DNA of 36,108 nt from an uncultured Lachnospiraceae bacterium (GTDB lineage Bacteria; Bacillota; Clostridia; Lachnospirales; Lachnospiraceae): assembly GCA_947177445.1 (NCBI GenBank), contig CAMWUL010000032.1:1-36108 (forward strand), read 5' to 3'. Made by a program: the position numbers and the translations under genes. The notes below the pieces were generated by a model. The model was not told the origin of the DNA, ran no database searches, and was given only the letters and a program-made list of their open reading frames with translations. The first letter of the stretch is position 1. Every line of letters begins with the position of its first letter. Below, piece after piece: positions 7,228-15,438 of this stretch.

Positions 7228-7953
7228 TCACTTGAAGAATTCATGTCCTCCATGCTGAAACAGGAAAGTCAGCTTCTCGTCAAACCATCTCATCTTGCTG
7301 CCGGAGGCATATCTCCTGGAGGCAAAATACAGCGCTCCCTGGGAAATATCCTCCCCCTTCAGGGCGCGTTCCACCGCCGAGACAGTCTTTTCACTGACCT
7401 TCACCCTGTAATAGCTCCCGCTGGCCACCGGTGAAAACTGGGTCACACCCTTTCCCTGCTGAAATACCACATCCGGCACCGTATCGGGAAACATGTCGCT
7501 GGCTACCCGGTTCAGCACCACATTGGCCACCAGCAGCCTTCCGTCCTCGTCCTCGCTTCCCGCCTCCGCTTCCACGATCCGCAGCAATACTTCTACGTCT
7601 TCATCAGACAGATTCCAGACCTCTGCAGACTCCATCACCTGGTAATTCACCACCCGCTGCCCCGAAACGGATACCTGTGCCTCCCCGATTCCCAGCGATT
7701 TATATATATCAGCCGTCTCCAGTGCCCCCTTCCCGGCAGCCTGTATGATACCGGAAGCCATGGAGTTCTCCCATTCCATGGAATGCCCCTCTTCCATAGA
7801 AAGCTCCTCGTCCGTCAGATCCTCCAGATCCAGACGCAGCTGTCCCAGGGGCTGGGTAGTCAGCCTTGCGGCCTCCACGCCCCTCACGCAGACAAAGACT
7901 GAAATCAGAATCAAATTTCCCAGCAACAGCAGACCTATCGCTTTTTTATACAT
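7228..7953 (-). CDS. SleB-like cell wall hydrolase (Hydrolase_2 domain), membrane-anchored or secreted
   Basis: A 241-residue protein. The N-terminus (MYKKAIGLLLLGNLILISVF) is one hydrophobic segment acting as signal or anchor. A variable acidic linker (about 30-120) follows, then a C-terminal SleB/CwlJ-type Hydrolase_2 domain (about 125-235). Its signature is VLLRIVEAEAGSEDEDGRLL VANVVLNRV, with the catalytic-type Glu of 'EAEAG', and later GALYFASRRYA and the aromatic tail. The family contains lytic enzymes that act on peptidoglycan, classically spore cortex. In Lachnospiraceae several paralogs exist and not all are sporulation genes. I start at MYKKA because AAAGGA lies 7 bases upstream; an in-frame ATG 33 bases earlier lacks a site. 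It is divergent from the AP2 protein gene. Confidence 0.85.
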   Translation of the reverse strand: MYKKAIGLLLLGNLILISVFVCVRGVEAARLTTQPLGQLRLDLEDLTDEELSMEEGHSMEWENSMASGIIQAAGKGALETADIYKSLGIGEAQVSVSGQRVVNYQVMESAEVWNLSDEDVEVLLRIVEAEAGSEDEDGRLLVANVVLNRVASDMFPDTVPDVVFQQGKGVTQFSPVASGSYYRVKVSEKTVSAVERALKGEDISQGALYFASRRYASGSKMRWFDEKLTFLFQHGGHEFFK

Positions 7954-7997
7954 GATTTTTCCTTTCCGCAGCACAAAATATTTCAATGCCTGTCCAC

Positions 7998-8009
7998 TAT
8001 ACCGGTATA
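7998..8009. promoter_or_regulatory. 12-bp perfect palindrome in a divergent intergenic region
   Basis: TATACCGGTATA lies about 45 bp upstream of the SleB-like start and about 120 bp upstream of the AP2-protein start. It is a candidate operator for either gene. No regulator is identified. Confidence 0.4.
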
Positions 8010-8113
8010 CAGCCTGGGATTTTTATGCCGAAAACACATAAAAACTCCTGGCAGTACAACCCCGTGAATAGTAACAGTATATGAACCTGGCTTGAAAAAT
8101 ATTTCCAAAACAT

Positions 8114-8141
8114 TGTGCCGCAGGGAAAAATGATGTACAAT
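8114..8141 (+). promoter_or_regulatory. Candidate promoter of the AP2/HNH-like gene
   Basis: TTGTGC (8114-8119), a 16-bp spacer and TACAAT (8136-8141). If used, transcription would begin near 8148, inside the longest reading frame, and the real translation start would be downstream (TTG at 8202 or ATG at 8235). Confidence 0.4.
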
Positions 8142-9041
8142 GTCCGCGTAAGCAATGAGGCTGCGGCGCTGCCGCACCGACACAGAAAGGATGTCATTCA
8201 CTTGGAAGAGCACACAAATCAAAGCCCCCAAAAAATGGCCGGCAAAAATTCTCCTTCCCTCAAAGGAGTGTTCCCCGCCCTCCGCAAAAACGGAGATGTA
8301 TATTTCCGCTCTTCTCTCACCGAAAGGGGAAAGCACATCAGCCTTGGCGGATTTTCCACGCCGGAAGACGCCCACGCCGCCTACAGGGAGGGACGCCGCG
8401 TGCTTTCCGACCCCTCCTGCCTTCCGGAGAGCTATCCCGATTCCTCCCCTCTTCCCTTTGAAAAATGGGTCGGCCTGGCCAATTTCCGGGACAACGGCAT
8501 CTATTTCGGCACCCCCATTTATATGGGCCAGAAAATGTTCTTCTATTATCTTACTCCTGCCCGTGTGCTGAAATTTGATCTGGACGACCTTTTCTACTAC
8601 TCCTCACACAAAATCATGTGCCGGGGAAATCACTATTTTGTGGCGGACTACGGGCTTCAGGTCAGTATTGCTTCCCGCTATGGCATAAAGCCCTTCGCCA
8701 GGGAAGAACGGGACTTTCGCTTTATCAATGGGGATCCGACGGATTTCCGACGGGAAAATCTTCTGATTCTGAACGCCTACCACGGCGTGACCATAGAACA
8801 GAAAAACGGACAGCCTGTTTACGCTGTCCGCATTCATATAAAAGGAAATTATCTGGTTGGCCGCTATACCAGCCAGCTGGAAGCTGCCATTGCCTACAAT
8901 AAGGCCATTGACATTCTGAAAAAAAACGGCGTCACAAAACGATTTACTCCCAATTACATTGAAGGACTTTCGCCCAGCAAATACGCCGAAATATACACCG
9001 GCCTGCAAATTTCTCCCAAGCTTACCGCCTACAGGCCTTAG
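8133..9041 (+). CDS. AP2-domain / degenerate HNH-like DNA-binding protein
   Basis: About 302 residues. Two AP2-like modules flank a central segment. The first (about 45-91) has GVFPALRKNGDVYF...SLGGFSTPEDAHAAY. The second (about 233-282) has VYAVRIHIKGNYLVGRYTSQ followed by LEAAIAYNKA. Both match the three-strand-plus-helix 'LG.F.T.EEA..AY' pattern of AP2 DNA-binding domains. Between them FRFINGDPTDFRRENLLIL looks like the core of an HNH nuclease ('H.DG...N.R..NL'), but the first His is absent. The sequence therefore suggests a relative of mobile HNH-AP2 endonucleases that keeps DNA binding only. The start is uncertain: ATG 8133 has AGGGA 6 bases upstream, while a promoter-like element suggests TTG 8202 or ATG 8235. 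It is a single gene on the plus strand between minus-strand operons. The biological role is unknown. Confidence 0.75.
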   Translation: MYNVRVSNEAAALPHRHRKDVIHLEEHTNQSPQKMAGKNSPSLKGVFPALRKNGDVYFRSSLTERGKHISLGGFSTPEDAHAAYREGRRVLSDPSCLPESYPDSSPLPFEKWVGLANFRDNGIYFGTPIYMGQKMFFYYLTPARVLKFDLDDLFYYSSHKIMCRGNHYFVADYGLQVSIASRYGIKPFAREERDFRFINGDPTDFRRENLLILNAYHGVTIEQKNGQPVYAVRIHIKGNYLVGRYTSQLEAAIAYNKAIDILKKNGVTKRFTPNYIEGLSPSKYAEIYTGLQISPKLTAYRP

Positions 9042-9063
9042 GCTTTACCGCCGCTTCTGCCGT

Positions 9064-9103
9064 AATCCTTCCGCAGTCTGCGATTCCTTCCGCAGTCTGC
9101 CGA
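9064..9103. repeat. Short tandem direct repeat between convergent genes
   Basis: TCCTTCCGCAGTCTGC occurs twice about 19-20 bp apart in the 60-bp gap between the AP2 gene end and the GH25 gene end. No canonical terminator is seen here. Confidence 0.5.
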
Positions 9104-9104
9104 C

Positions 9105-10202
9105 TCACTTCTCCGAATAATCAATAAAGCTGATATTCATATTTACCGGTCCCGCGATTCCATCCACAGAGCCCTGGGTACTGTACTGCCACATGGTAAA
9201 CTGATAGGGATAGTCGGGAACATCCGTCTGCTGAGAAAGCCACACATCAAAAGCCGTCAGCTTGGACATATCTATCTCCTTGATCAGCCATTCCTTGTTG
9301 CCATACAGCATAGTCTTGTAGCCCGCCGCGGCGATAGTGTCCAGAAAAGCCTTTGCAATGGCGGTCTTTTCCGTCTTGCTCAAGGAATCGATCCGGGCCG
9401 TATCATTTTCGATAAACTCCATATCAAAGGCTATGGGGTAGGAAATCTGATAATCTCCCAGATTCTGCAGAACCATATTGGCTTCCTCCACAGCCTCCTC
9501 CTTGGTGATTGCCTGGGAGAAGAAATATACTCCCACCTCCAGACCCGCATCGGTGGCCCGCTTTAAATTATCATTAAAATAATCGTCCACAATCAGCTGG
9601 CCCGTGCCGTAGCCTCTGGCTCCCGCCCGCAGCATCACAAAATTGATTCCCGCCTTTTTCACCTTCACAAAATCCACATAATCCTGTGTTTTGGAGATAT
9701 CCACACCCACATAGGAGGTCTGCTTGCCGTCCACATAATATTTCATCAGATCCGACTGGCAGACCAGCCTGGTAAAATCATACTCGTGCTTGGGCAGATA
9801 AGGACTGATCAGCACCCATTCCTCCTTGCCGTTGGAATACTGCACCAGCGTGTGCTTTCCGTCGGTGGCCGGATCGTTCTCCACCGCCTCCTGGGGCGGC
9901 GGAGTCTCCGCCGGGGGCTCCTCCGGCTCCTTGGGCGGGTATTTATCCCAAAAATCCAGATCCTCCGGCAAAAGAGTGCTTCCCGTCAGCAGTTCATCTA
10001 TATCCGGCGCCATGACTACAGGAGATGAACCCTGCACCTCTTCGCTGGCAAGCTGTTCCCGGCGGTTTCCGCTTTTAGTATCATTATTCATCAACAAAAC
10101 CATGATCAGTATGGCTCCCACAAATGCAGTCACAGCCACAATAGTCATGACTACGGTGGGCGTCATGCTGGAATGATCATCATAGTCTTCCGGTAATCTC
10201 AT
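9105..10202 (-). CDS. Membrane-anchored GH25 lysozyme-like muramidase
   Basis: 365 residues. A short cytosolic N-terminus precedes one transmembrane segment (about 14-39, VVMTIVAVTAFVGAILIMVLL), a Pro/Glu-rich linker (about 89-110) and a GH25 domain (about 160-365). GH25 enzymes hydrolyse the MurNAc-GlcNAc bond. The catalytic Asp/Glu pair is visible as IAFDMEF (D260, E262), and D168 in YVGVDISKTQ matches the first conserved Asp at the barrel start. The topology places the enzyme outside the membrane, facing the wall. The start MRLPEDY is set by AAGGAG 8 bases upstream. It begins 11 bases after the rnfB stop, so it appears to be the last gene of the Rnf operon, an unexpected partner for an electron-transfer complex. 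Confidence 0.9.
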   Translation of the reverse strand: MRLPEDYDDHSSMTPTVVMTIVAVTAFVGAILIMVLLMNNDTKSGNRREQLASEEVQGSSPVVMAPDIDELLTGSTLLPEDLDFWDKYPPKEPEEPPAETPPPQEAVENDPATDGKHTLVQYSNGKEEWVLISPYLPKHEYDFTRLVCQSDLMKYYVDGKQTSYVGVDISKTQDYVDFVKVKKAGINFVMLRAGARGYGTGQLIVDDYFNDNLKRATDAGLEVGVYFFSQAITKEEAVEEANMVLQNLGDYQISYPIAFDMEFIENDTARIDSLSKTEKTAIAKAFLDTIAAAGYKTMLYGNKEWLIKEIDMSKLTAFDVWLSQQTDVPDYPYQFTMWQYSTQGSVDGIAGPVNMNISFIDYSEK

Positions 10203-10213
10203 GCTTATACTCC

Positions 10214-11044
10214 TTATCCCTGACGCCGTGTCCCGCCGGCGGCCCCGCCGACCTCTACAATGGCCTTCTTGGGGCATTTTTCAGCACAGGCTCCGCAGCC
10301 CACGCACTTTTCCTGATCGATCACTGCGTGGAAGTCCGCCACGGACACGGCCTGGCTGGGACAGTTTTTTACACAGATGCCGCAGCCGATACAGCCCGTC
10401 TTGCAGGCTTTCATTGTCACAGGCCCCTTATCCGCAGAGCTGCAGGCTACCGCCAGCCTTGCGCTGTAAGGAATCAGGGAAATCAGATGCCTGGGACAGG
10501 CTGCCACGCATTTTCCGCAGGCCTTGCATGCCTCCCGATCCACCACGGCAACACCGTTCTCCACATGGATAGCGTCAAAGGGGCAGGCCTCCACACAGCT
10601 TCCGTAGCCCAGGCAGCCGCTGCTGCAGGATTTCGGCCCGCCGCCGGGCACAAAGCCCATGATCCGGCAGTCCCTGGCGCCGCTGTATTCATAGTCGGTA
10701 TTCGCCTTGTCGCAATCTCCCTGACAGGCCACAAAGGCGGTCATTCTCTCCTGCTCTTTCGCTTCCACTCCCATGATGGCGGCAATTTTTTTGCCCACCG
10801 TCTCTCCGCCCACGGGACAGGCGTTCACCTGCGCCTCCCCCCTGGCAATGGCCGCCGCAAGACCCGAGCATCCCGCGTAGCCGCAGCCGCCGCAGTTATT
10901 GCCGGGCAGGGCCGCCAGCACGGCTTCCTCCTTTTCATCCGTCTTCACCTGGAACCGGAGTCCGGCTGCTCCCAGGAACAGACCCACAAAAATGCCAACC
11001 ACACCCACTACAGCCGCAGCCGTAAATATTCCTGTTACACTCAT
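10214..11044 (-). CDS. rnfB: Ion-translocating ferredoxin:NAD+ oxidoreductase complex, subunit B
   Basis: 276 residues. An N-terminal membrane helix (about 5-27) is followed by the Fe-S domain NNCGGCGYAGC with a downstream Cys (ACP). The ferredoxin-like part has four Cys-rich motifs: CSSGCLGYGSCVEACP, CKACGKCVAACP, CKTGCIGCGICVKNCP and CVGCGACAEKCP. RnfB is the entry point for electrons from reduced ferredoxin; the extra clusters fit the long clostridial/acetogen type rather than the short proteobacterial RsxB. It is the last rnf gene, 14 bases after rnfA. The C-terminal tail is Gly/Ala-rich and unconserved. Confidence 0.96.
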   Translation of the reverse strand: MSVTGIFTAAAVVGVVGIFVGLFLGAAGLRFQVKTDEKEEAVLAALPGNNCGGCGYAGCSGLAAAIARGEAQVNACPVGGETVGKKIAAIMGVEAKEQERMTAFVACQGDCDKANTDYEYSGARDCRIMGFVPGGGPKSCSSGCLGYGSCVEACPFDAIHVENGVAVVDREACKACGKCVAACPRHLISLIPYSARLAVACSSADKGPVTMKACKTGCIGCGICVKNCPSQAVSVADFHAVIDQEKCVGCGACAEKCPKKAIVEVGGAAGGTRRQG

Positions 11045-11058
11045 TGTCCGTCTCCCTC

Positions 11059-11643
11059 CTACAGCAGTCCGGCGAATCCGCAGAAGGCAATGGCCATCAG
11101 TCCTGCTGTCAGCAGCACTGTGGGCATCCCCCGAAAGGATTCGGGAATGTCATTATGTTCCATCTTTTCCCTGAGCCCTGCCAGGATCACGATGGCGATG
11201 GTAAATCCCACCGCTGTGGCAAAACCGTTGACGGTTCCGGTCAGGATCCCGTATTCGGCCTGCTCGTTGTTGATGGCCACCCCCAGCACCGCACAGTTGG
11301 TGGTGATCAGCGGCAGATACACTCCCAGCGCCTTATACAGAGAAGGCATTGCCTTGCGCAGAAACATTTCCACAAACTGAACCAGCGCCGCGATAACCAG
11401 GATGAACACGATCGTATCCAGATACTGTACCTGAAACCGGATCAGCACATATTGATTTATGACGCCTGCCACCGCGCTGGCCAGGGTAATGACAAAGATA
11501 ACCGCCGTCCCCATGCCCGCCGCCGTTTTAACCTTCCGGGAAACACCCAGAAAGGGACAGAGACCCAAAAACTGACTCAAGACCACATTGCTCACCAGAG
11601 AGGAGCTGATCAAAATGACAAGCAGTTCTTTTACACCTTCCAT
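11059..11643 (-). CDS. rnfA: Rnf complex integral membrane subunit A
   Basis: 194 residues with about six transmembrane helices. It carries family motifs such as SNVVLSQFLGLCPFLGVSRK near helix 1 and TNCAVLGVAINN in the middle. RnfA and RnfE are homologous, oppositely inserted subunits that form the membrane core and hold an Fe-S centre between conserved Cys residues (here C in LGLCPFLG and in TNCAVLG). The ATG directly abuts the rnfE stop (TAAATG). The ribosome site GGGGGGA lies inside the end of rnfE, indicating coupled translation and one transcript. Confidence 0.96.
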   Translation of the reverse strand: MEGVKELLVILISSSLVSNVVLSQFLGLCPFLGVSRKVKTAAGMGTAVIFVITLASAVAGVINQYVLIRFQVQYLDTIVFILVIAALVQFVEMFLRKAMPSLYKALGVYLPLITTNCAVLGVAINNEQAEYGILTGTVNGFATAVGFTIAIVILAGLREKMEHNDIPESFRGMPTVLLTAGLMAIAFCGFAGLL

Positions 11644-12450
11644 TTATATTCCCCCCTTATCCAAATCTACCACCTCAAGCTCATCCGCTTTGGCTCTGGC
11701 CCGCCTGGAGGAACCTATCGTAAGCTCTTCCTCATCGGAAGCCTCCTGCTTTGCCGCCTGCCCATCGTAGAACCGTTTGGTACATCCTTTTTCGGAACAG
11801 TTCATGCAGTCCTCGCTGCAGCCCGATCCGATTTTTTCATAGGGTTTTCCCGCTTTCTTTCTTCGGTTTTTCACATAGTTCTGCAGGGCCACCAGCGCCG
11901 CCAGCACAAAGAAGGCGCCCGGCGCCTGGGCAAAGATCCGCACCGGCTCAAAGGAATCCGGCATCACCGCCAGCCCGAAAAGCTTACCTGCTCCCAACAG
12001 CTCCCGGAAGGCCCCGATACAGGTCAGGGCAAAGGAAAAGCCCAGCCCCATGCCGATTCCGTCAAACAAAGAAGGGAGGGGAGGATTGGAATAGGCATAG
12101 CTCTCCGCCCGGCCCAGAATAATACAGTTCACCACGATCAAAGGGATATATACCCCCAGAGACTTATTCAGAGAAGGCAGGTATCCCTCCAGCAGCAGCT
12201 GCACCGCCGTCACAAAGGACGCAATAATCACAATAAAGGCCGGGATACGCACTCTGTTGGGAATGATCTTTCTCAGCAAGGAGATAAACAGATTGCTTAG
12301 GGCCAGAACCGCCATAGTGGTCAGCCCCATCCCCAGACCGTTCATGGCCGAGGTGGTCACCGCCAGTGTGGGACACATGCCCAGCATCAGCACAAAGGTA
12401 GGATTTTCTTTTACCAGGCCGTTATAGATTCTCTCACCCGCTTTATTCAT
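11644..12450 (-). CDS. rnfE: Rnf complex integral membrane subunit E with Cys-rich C-terminal extension
   Basis: 268 residues from the ATG at 12450, which has GGGAGG at good spacing; a GTG nine bases earlier sits too close to that site. The first roughly 195 residues are a normal six-helix RnfE with MCPTLAVTTSAMNGLGMG and the Cys-containing VVNCIILGRAESYA. The usual protein ends near the last helix. Here about 70 extra residues follow, containing C211-x3-C215-x2-C218-x4-C223 (CSEDCMNCSEKGC) and then a charged acidic tail. The Cys spacing could bind metal or an Fe-S centre on the side where the tail emerges; this is inference. It overlaps the rnfG stop by 8 bases and abuts rnfA. Confidence 0.95.
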   Translation of the reverse strand: MNKAGERIYNGLVKENPTFVLMLGMCPTLAVTTSAMNGLGMGLTTMAVLALSNLFISLLRKIIPNRVRIPAFIVIIASFVTAVQLLLEGYLPSLNKSLGVYIPLIVVNCIILGRAESYAYSNPPLPSLFDGIGMGLGFSFALTCIGAFRELLGAGKLFGLAVMPDSFEPVRIFAQAPGAFFVLAALVALQNYVKNRRKKAGKPYEKIGSGCSEDCMNCSEKGCTKRFYDGQAAKQEASDEEELTIGSSRRARAKADELEVVDLDKGGI

Positions 12451-13081
12451 TGACGACACCTCCCTCCAGCAGCTCCCGGGCCGCGCTTAATCCCCCGTTG
12501 ACCGCGTTGACCACGGCACGGGTGGTAATGGTGGCGCTGGTGATGGCATCCACTTCGTTGCTGCCCTCCGCCGCACCTGTCTTGGTAAAGACAAATTGAT
12601 CTACATTCCTGCCTGCGAACTGAGGAACCAGCACATTGGGCGCTTCCATTCCCAGTCCCGGCGTCTCAGAAATATCCAGAATGGACACTCCCTTCACTGT
12701 TCCGTCCACATCCACTCCCACATACAGCACGATTTTGCCGCCATAGCCCTTTTTGGAAGCGGATTCCACCACGTATCCCAGAAATACACCATCCTGAGAG
12801 GAAGCCTGAAAGACAGTTCCGATCTCCACATTATTTTCCGCCAGCCGGGCCGTCAGTTCGCTTCCCGGTGTATATTCCAGGGCCTCAAACGCAAGCTCCG
12901 CCTCCCCCTGCCCCGGAAAAGCCGCCATGCAGGCCTCCTGAATGGCTTTTTCCTGCTGAATCCTTCTGGGCTCCTTCGTAAGCTCATAAATCAGCCCCAG
13001 AAGCAGGCCGGCAAGCAGCGTGATGGCAAACAGAATCCCTGCCTCCTTCAGCATGGTTTTCACATTATGTTCATTTTTCAC
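12443..13081 (-). CDS. rnfG: Rnf complex FMN-binding subunit G
   Basis: About 212 residues starting at a GTG (13081) preceded by GGGAGG. The longer ATG start at 13108 would overlap rnfD by 38 bases and has a poorer site. A single N-terminal membrane helix (about 14-34, ILFAITLLAGLLLGLIYEL) anchors an extracytoplasmic FMN_bind domain. The covalent flavinylation motif is near the end, DAITSATITTRAV (S/T-G/S-A-T-x-T; the second Thr is the expected FMN-phosphate ester site). It overlaps rnfD upstream by 11 bases and rnfE downstream by 8, so the operon is tightly coupled. Flavinylation would need an ApbE transferase, which is not in this window. Confidence 0.95.
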   Translation of the reverse strand: MKNEHNVKTMLKEAGILFAITLLAGLLLGLIYELTKEPRRIQQEKAIQEACMAAFPGQGEAELAFEALEYTPGSELTARLAENNVEIGTVFQASSQDGVFLGYVVESASKKGYGGKIVLYVGVDVDGTVKGVSILDISETPGLGMEAPNVLVPQFAGRNVDQFVFTKTGAAEGSNEVDAITSATITTRAVVNAVNGGLSAARELLEGGVVNE

Positions 13082-14012
13082 GGCCCTTACCTCCCCTCTG
13101 CCATCCAAAAGCCACAGGCCTTGTAAATTTTTCGATCAGCGGCACCAGCAGGTTCCCCAGAAGGATGGCGTAGGAAACGCCTTCCGCACCGGGTCCGAAG
13201 CACCGGAATATTCCCGTGAGCAGTCCCAGAATAATGCCGAATATGTATTGTCCACGTATGGTGATGGGTCTGGTGACATAATCCGTAGCCATAAAGAAGG
13301 CTCCCAGCATGAGACCGCCTCCTGCCAGCTGGGCCGAAAGATACGCCGGATCAAAGCCCCTTCCCCCGAATATTCCCGTAAACAATGCGAAGGTGACCAG
13401 ATAGCTTCCGGGAATCCTCAGATCGATGACTCCCAGCAGAATCAGAAAGCATGCCCCTATGACCAATGCTATGACGGAGGTCTCTCCAATAGTACCCGCC
13501 GTGCGTCCGATCACCATATCCAGCACGTTAACCTGCTCTCCCGCCTTCAGCGCCGCCAACGGCGTAGCCCCGGTGTAAGCGTCACAGGCAAAGGCTGTCA
13601 TGGCCTTGGGAAAGGAGATCAGCAGAAAGCATCTGGCGGCCAGCGCCGGATTGCAGAAATTCTGCCCCAGTCCTCCGAAAAGCATTTTCACTACAAGTAT
13701 GGCAAACACTCCTCCCAATGCCGCCATCCACAGAGGAATGGACACAGGAAGGTTCAGGGCCAAAAGCAGTCCCGTCACCACTGCCGAAAGATCCGTAATC
13801 GTCATTTTCTTCCGATACAGACCATAGAGAAACTCCGTCAGCACGGTGCTTGCCATGGTCACCAGCAGTACTGCCAGGGCCCGGGGGCCAAAATTGTAAA
13901 TCCCGAATCCGGCGGCAGGCATCAGGGCGATCACCACTGCCAGCATGATGCCGTTGGTGGTAACCTTGGACCGGATATGGGGATTGGATGAAACCTTAAA
14001 TAATTCGCTCAC
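13071..14012 (-). CDS. rnfD: Rnf complex membrane FMN subunit D
   Basis: 313 residues with many transmembrane helices, homologous to NqrB. It starts at a GTG with GGGAGG 7 bases upstream. The opening SSNPHIRSKVTTNGIML is typical of RnfD, and the covalent FMN site is seen as DAYTGATPLAALK (Thr of TGAT). The FNPALAARCFL-like segment (NPALAARCFLLISFP) is a conserved helix. RnfD with RnfG passes electrons across the membrane and takes part in ion transport. It lies 15 bases after rnfC. Confidence 0.96.
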   Translation of the reverse strand: MSELFKVSSNPHIRSKVTTNGIMLAVVIALMPAAGFGIYNFGPRALAVLLVTMASTVLTEFLYGLYRKKMTITDLSAVVTGLLLALNLPVSIPLWMAALGGVFAILVVKMLFGGLGQNFCNPALAARCFLLISFPKAMTAFACDAYTGATPLAALKAGEQVNVLDMVIGRTAGTIGETSVIALVIGACFLILLGVIDLRIPGSYLVTFALFTGIFGGRGFDPAYLSAQLAGGGLMLGAFFMATDYVTRPITIRGQYIFGIILGLLTGIFRCFGPGAEGVSYAILLGNLLVPLIEKFTRPVAFGWQRGGKGREK

Positions 14013-14027
14013 TTTTCTACCTCCCTG

Positions 14028-15344
14028 CTACTTCTTTCTCTTGGCCAGCTGGAGCTTCCGCATGGACTTGATCTCCTGGGTCAGCGGACGTCTTGCCGGA
14101 CAGATGAAGCTGCAGCACCCGCACTCGCAGCACTCCATCCCGTGATTTTCCAGAAAAGCTTCCTCGTCAAAATGCTCCGCATAATCTGCCAGCCTGCTGG
14201 GGATCACCCGCCCCGGGCAGACCTCCACGCACCGCCCGCAGTTGATGCAGGGCCCCGGCTCCATGGCGAAGACATCATCCCGGGACAGGCCCAAAAGCGC
14301 CGTGGAGGTTTTTGTGACCGGCACATTCAGATCGAACATGGCCACACCCATCATGGGTCCGCCGCAGACGATCTTCTCCGGTTTGGTTCGGAATCCCCCG
14401 GCGGCGTCCAACAGCTCCTGATAGCTGGATCCGATCCGCACCCTGTAATTTCTGGGCTTGGCCACGGCATCCCCGGTCACGGTCACAATTCTCTCGATCA
14501 GAGGCCGCCCCTCCATGACGGCTCTGTATACCGCCACCATAGTATCCACGTTATTGACGATGCAGCCCACATCGGCAGGCAGCATCGTAGAGTTAATCCT
14601 TCTTCCGGTGGTGGCATAGATCAGCTGACGCTCGCCGCCCTGGGGATATTTCGTCTTCAGGGCCTTGACGCTGATTCTGGCTTCCTCTCTGGTCAGCTGC
14701 TTCAGCAGGGCAATGCAGTCCGGCTTGTTGTCCTCCACCGCCAGAATCCCCTGGGCATTTTCAAAGAGCCCCAGTATGATCCGCAGGCCTCCGATGAGCT
14801 TTTCCGGCTCCTCCAACATTCTGCGGTAGTCCGAAGTCAGATAAGGCTCACACTCCGCACAGTTGGCAATGACATAATCGATCTTTTTCGGGTCCTTGGG
14901 CGACAGCTTCACATGAGTGGGAAAGCCCGCGCCTCCCATTCCCACGATTCCGGCCTCCCGGATCACATCGATGATCTCCTCCCGGGTCATTTTTTCCCAA
15001 GGAGCCTGGGGGTAAAAGCCGGTCTCTTCATACAGCCCATCATTTTCCACCACGATACTCATGATAAAGTCGCCTGCGGCCACTCTCCTGGGCTCAATGG
15101 TCTTTACCGTTCCCGACACGGAGGCATAAACGGGAGCCGATACAAAGCCGCCTGCCTCGGCAATTTTTTGTCCGGCCAGCACCCTGTCTCCCTTTGCCAC
15201 GATGGCCTTGGCAGGAGCGCCTATGTGCTGGGACAGCGGATACACCATTTCCCCCCTGGGAAGAAAGTCCTGGATCGGTTTGTCCTTGGACATGTCCTTG
15301 CCGTCATAAGGATGTATTCCGCCTGTAAATGTCAGCTTTGCCAT
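14028..15344 (-). CDS. rnfC: Rnf complex NADH-binding subunit C
   Basis: 438 residues, a soluble peripheral subunit homologous to the 51-kDa NADH-binding subunit of complex I, which delivers electrons to NAD+. Visible parts are the N-terminal RnfC barrel-sandwich domain (PLSQHIGAPAKAIVAKGDRVLAGQ), the NADH/FMN-binding region GIVGMGGAGFPTHVKL, and NCAECEPYLTSDYR. Two 4Fe-4S motifs follow near the C-terminus, CINCGRCVEVCP and CCECGCCSFICP. It is the first gene of the operon. The ATG is preceded by AAAGGA. It faces the divergent exonuclease gene across a 168-bp intergenic region. Confidence 0.97.
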   Translation of the reverse strand: MAKLTFTGGIHPYDGKDMSKDKPIQDFLPRGEMVYPLSQHIGAPAKAIVAKGDRVLAGQKIAEAGGFVSAPVYASVSGTVKTIEPRRVAAGDFIMSIVVENDGLYEETGFYPQAPWEKMTREEIIDVIREAGIVGMGGAGFPTHVKLSPKDPKKIDYVIANCAECEPYLTSDYRRMLEEPEKLIGGLRIILGLFENAQGILAVEDNKPDCIALLKQLTREEARISVKALKTKYPQGGERQLIYATTGRRINSTMLPADVGCIVNNVDTMVAVYRAVMEGRPLIERIVTVTGDAVAKPRNYRVRIGSSYQELLDAAGGFRTKPEKIVCGGPMMGVAMFDLNVPVTKTSTALLGLSRDDVFAMEPGPCINCGRCVEVCPGRVIPSRLADYAEHFDEEAFLENHGMECCECGCCSFICPARRPLTQEIKSMRKLQLAKRKK

Positions 15345-15438
15345 ACTTCTAACGTCCTTTCCTATTCCGATTGCTTGGCACTGCGGTATTCTGTCGAATG
15401 CCGCAGAACTCTCTCAGATAAATATACTATTTTTTTGC

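Noticed and set aside
11044..12300. 418-codon plus-strand frame opposite rnfA and rnfE
   Set aside because: It is antisense to two overlapping, clearly conserved rnf genes; the Gln/His/Arg-rich content is a shadow effect.
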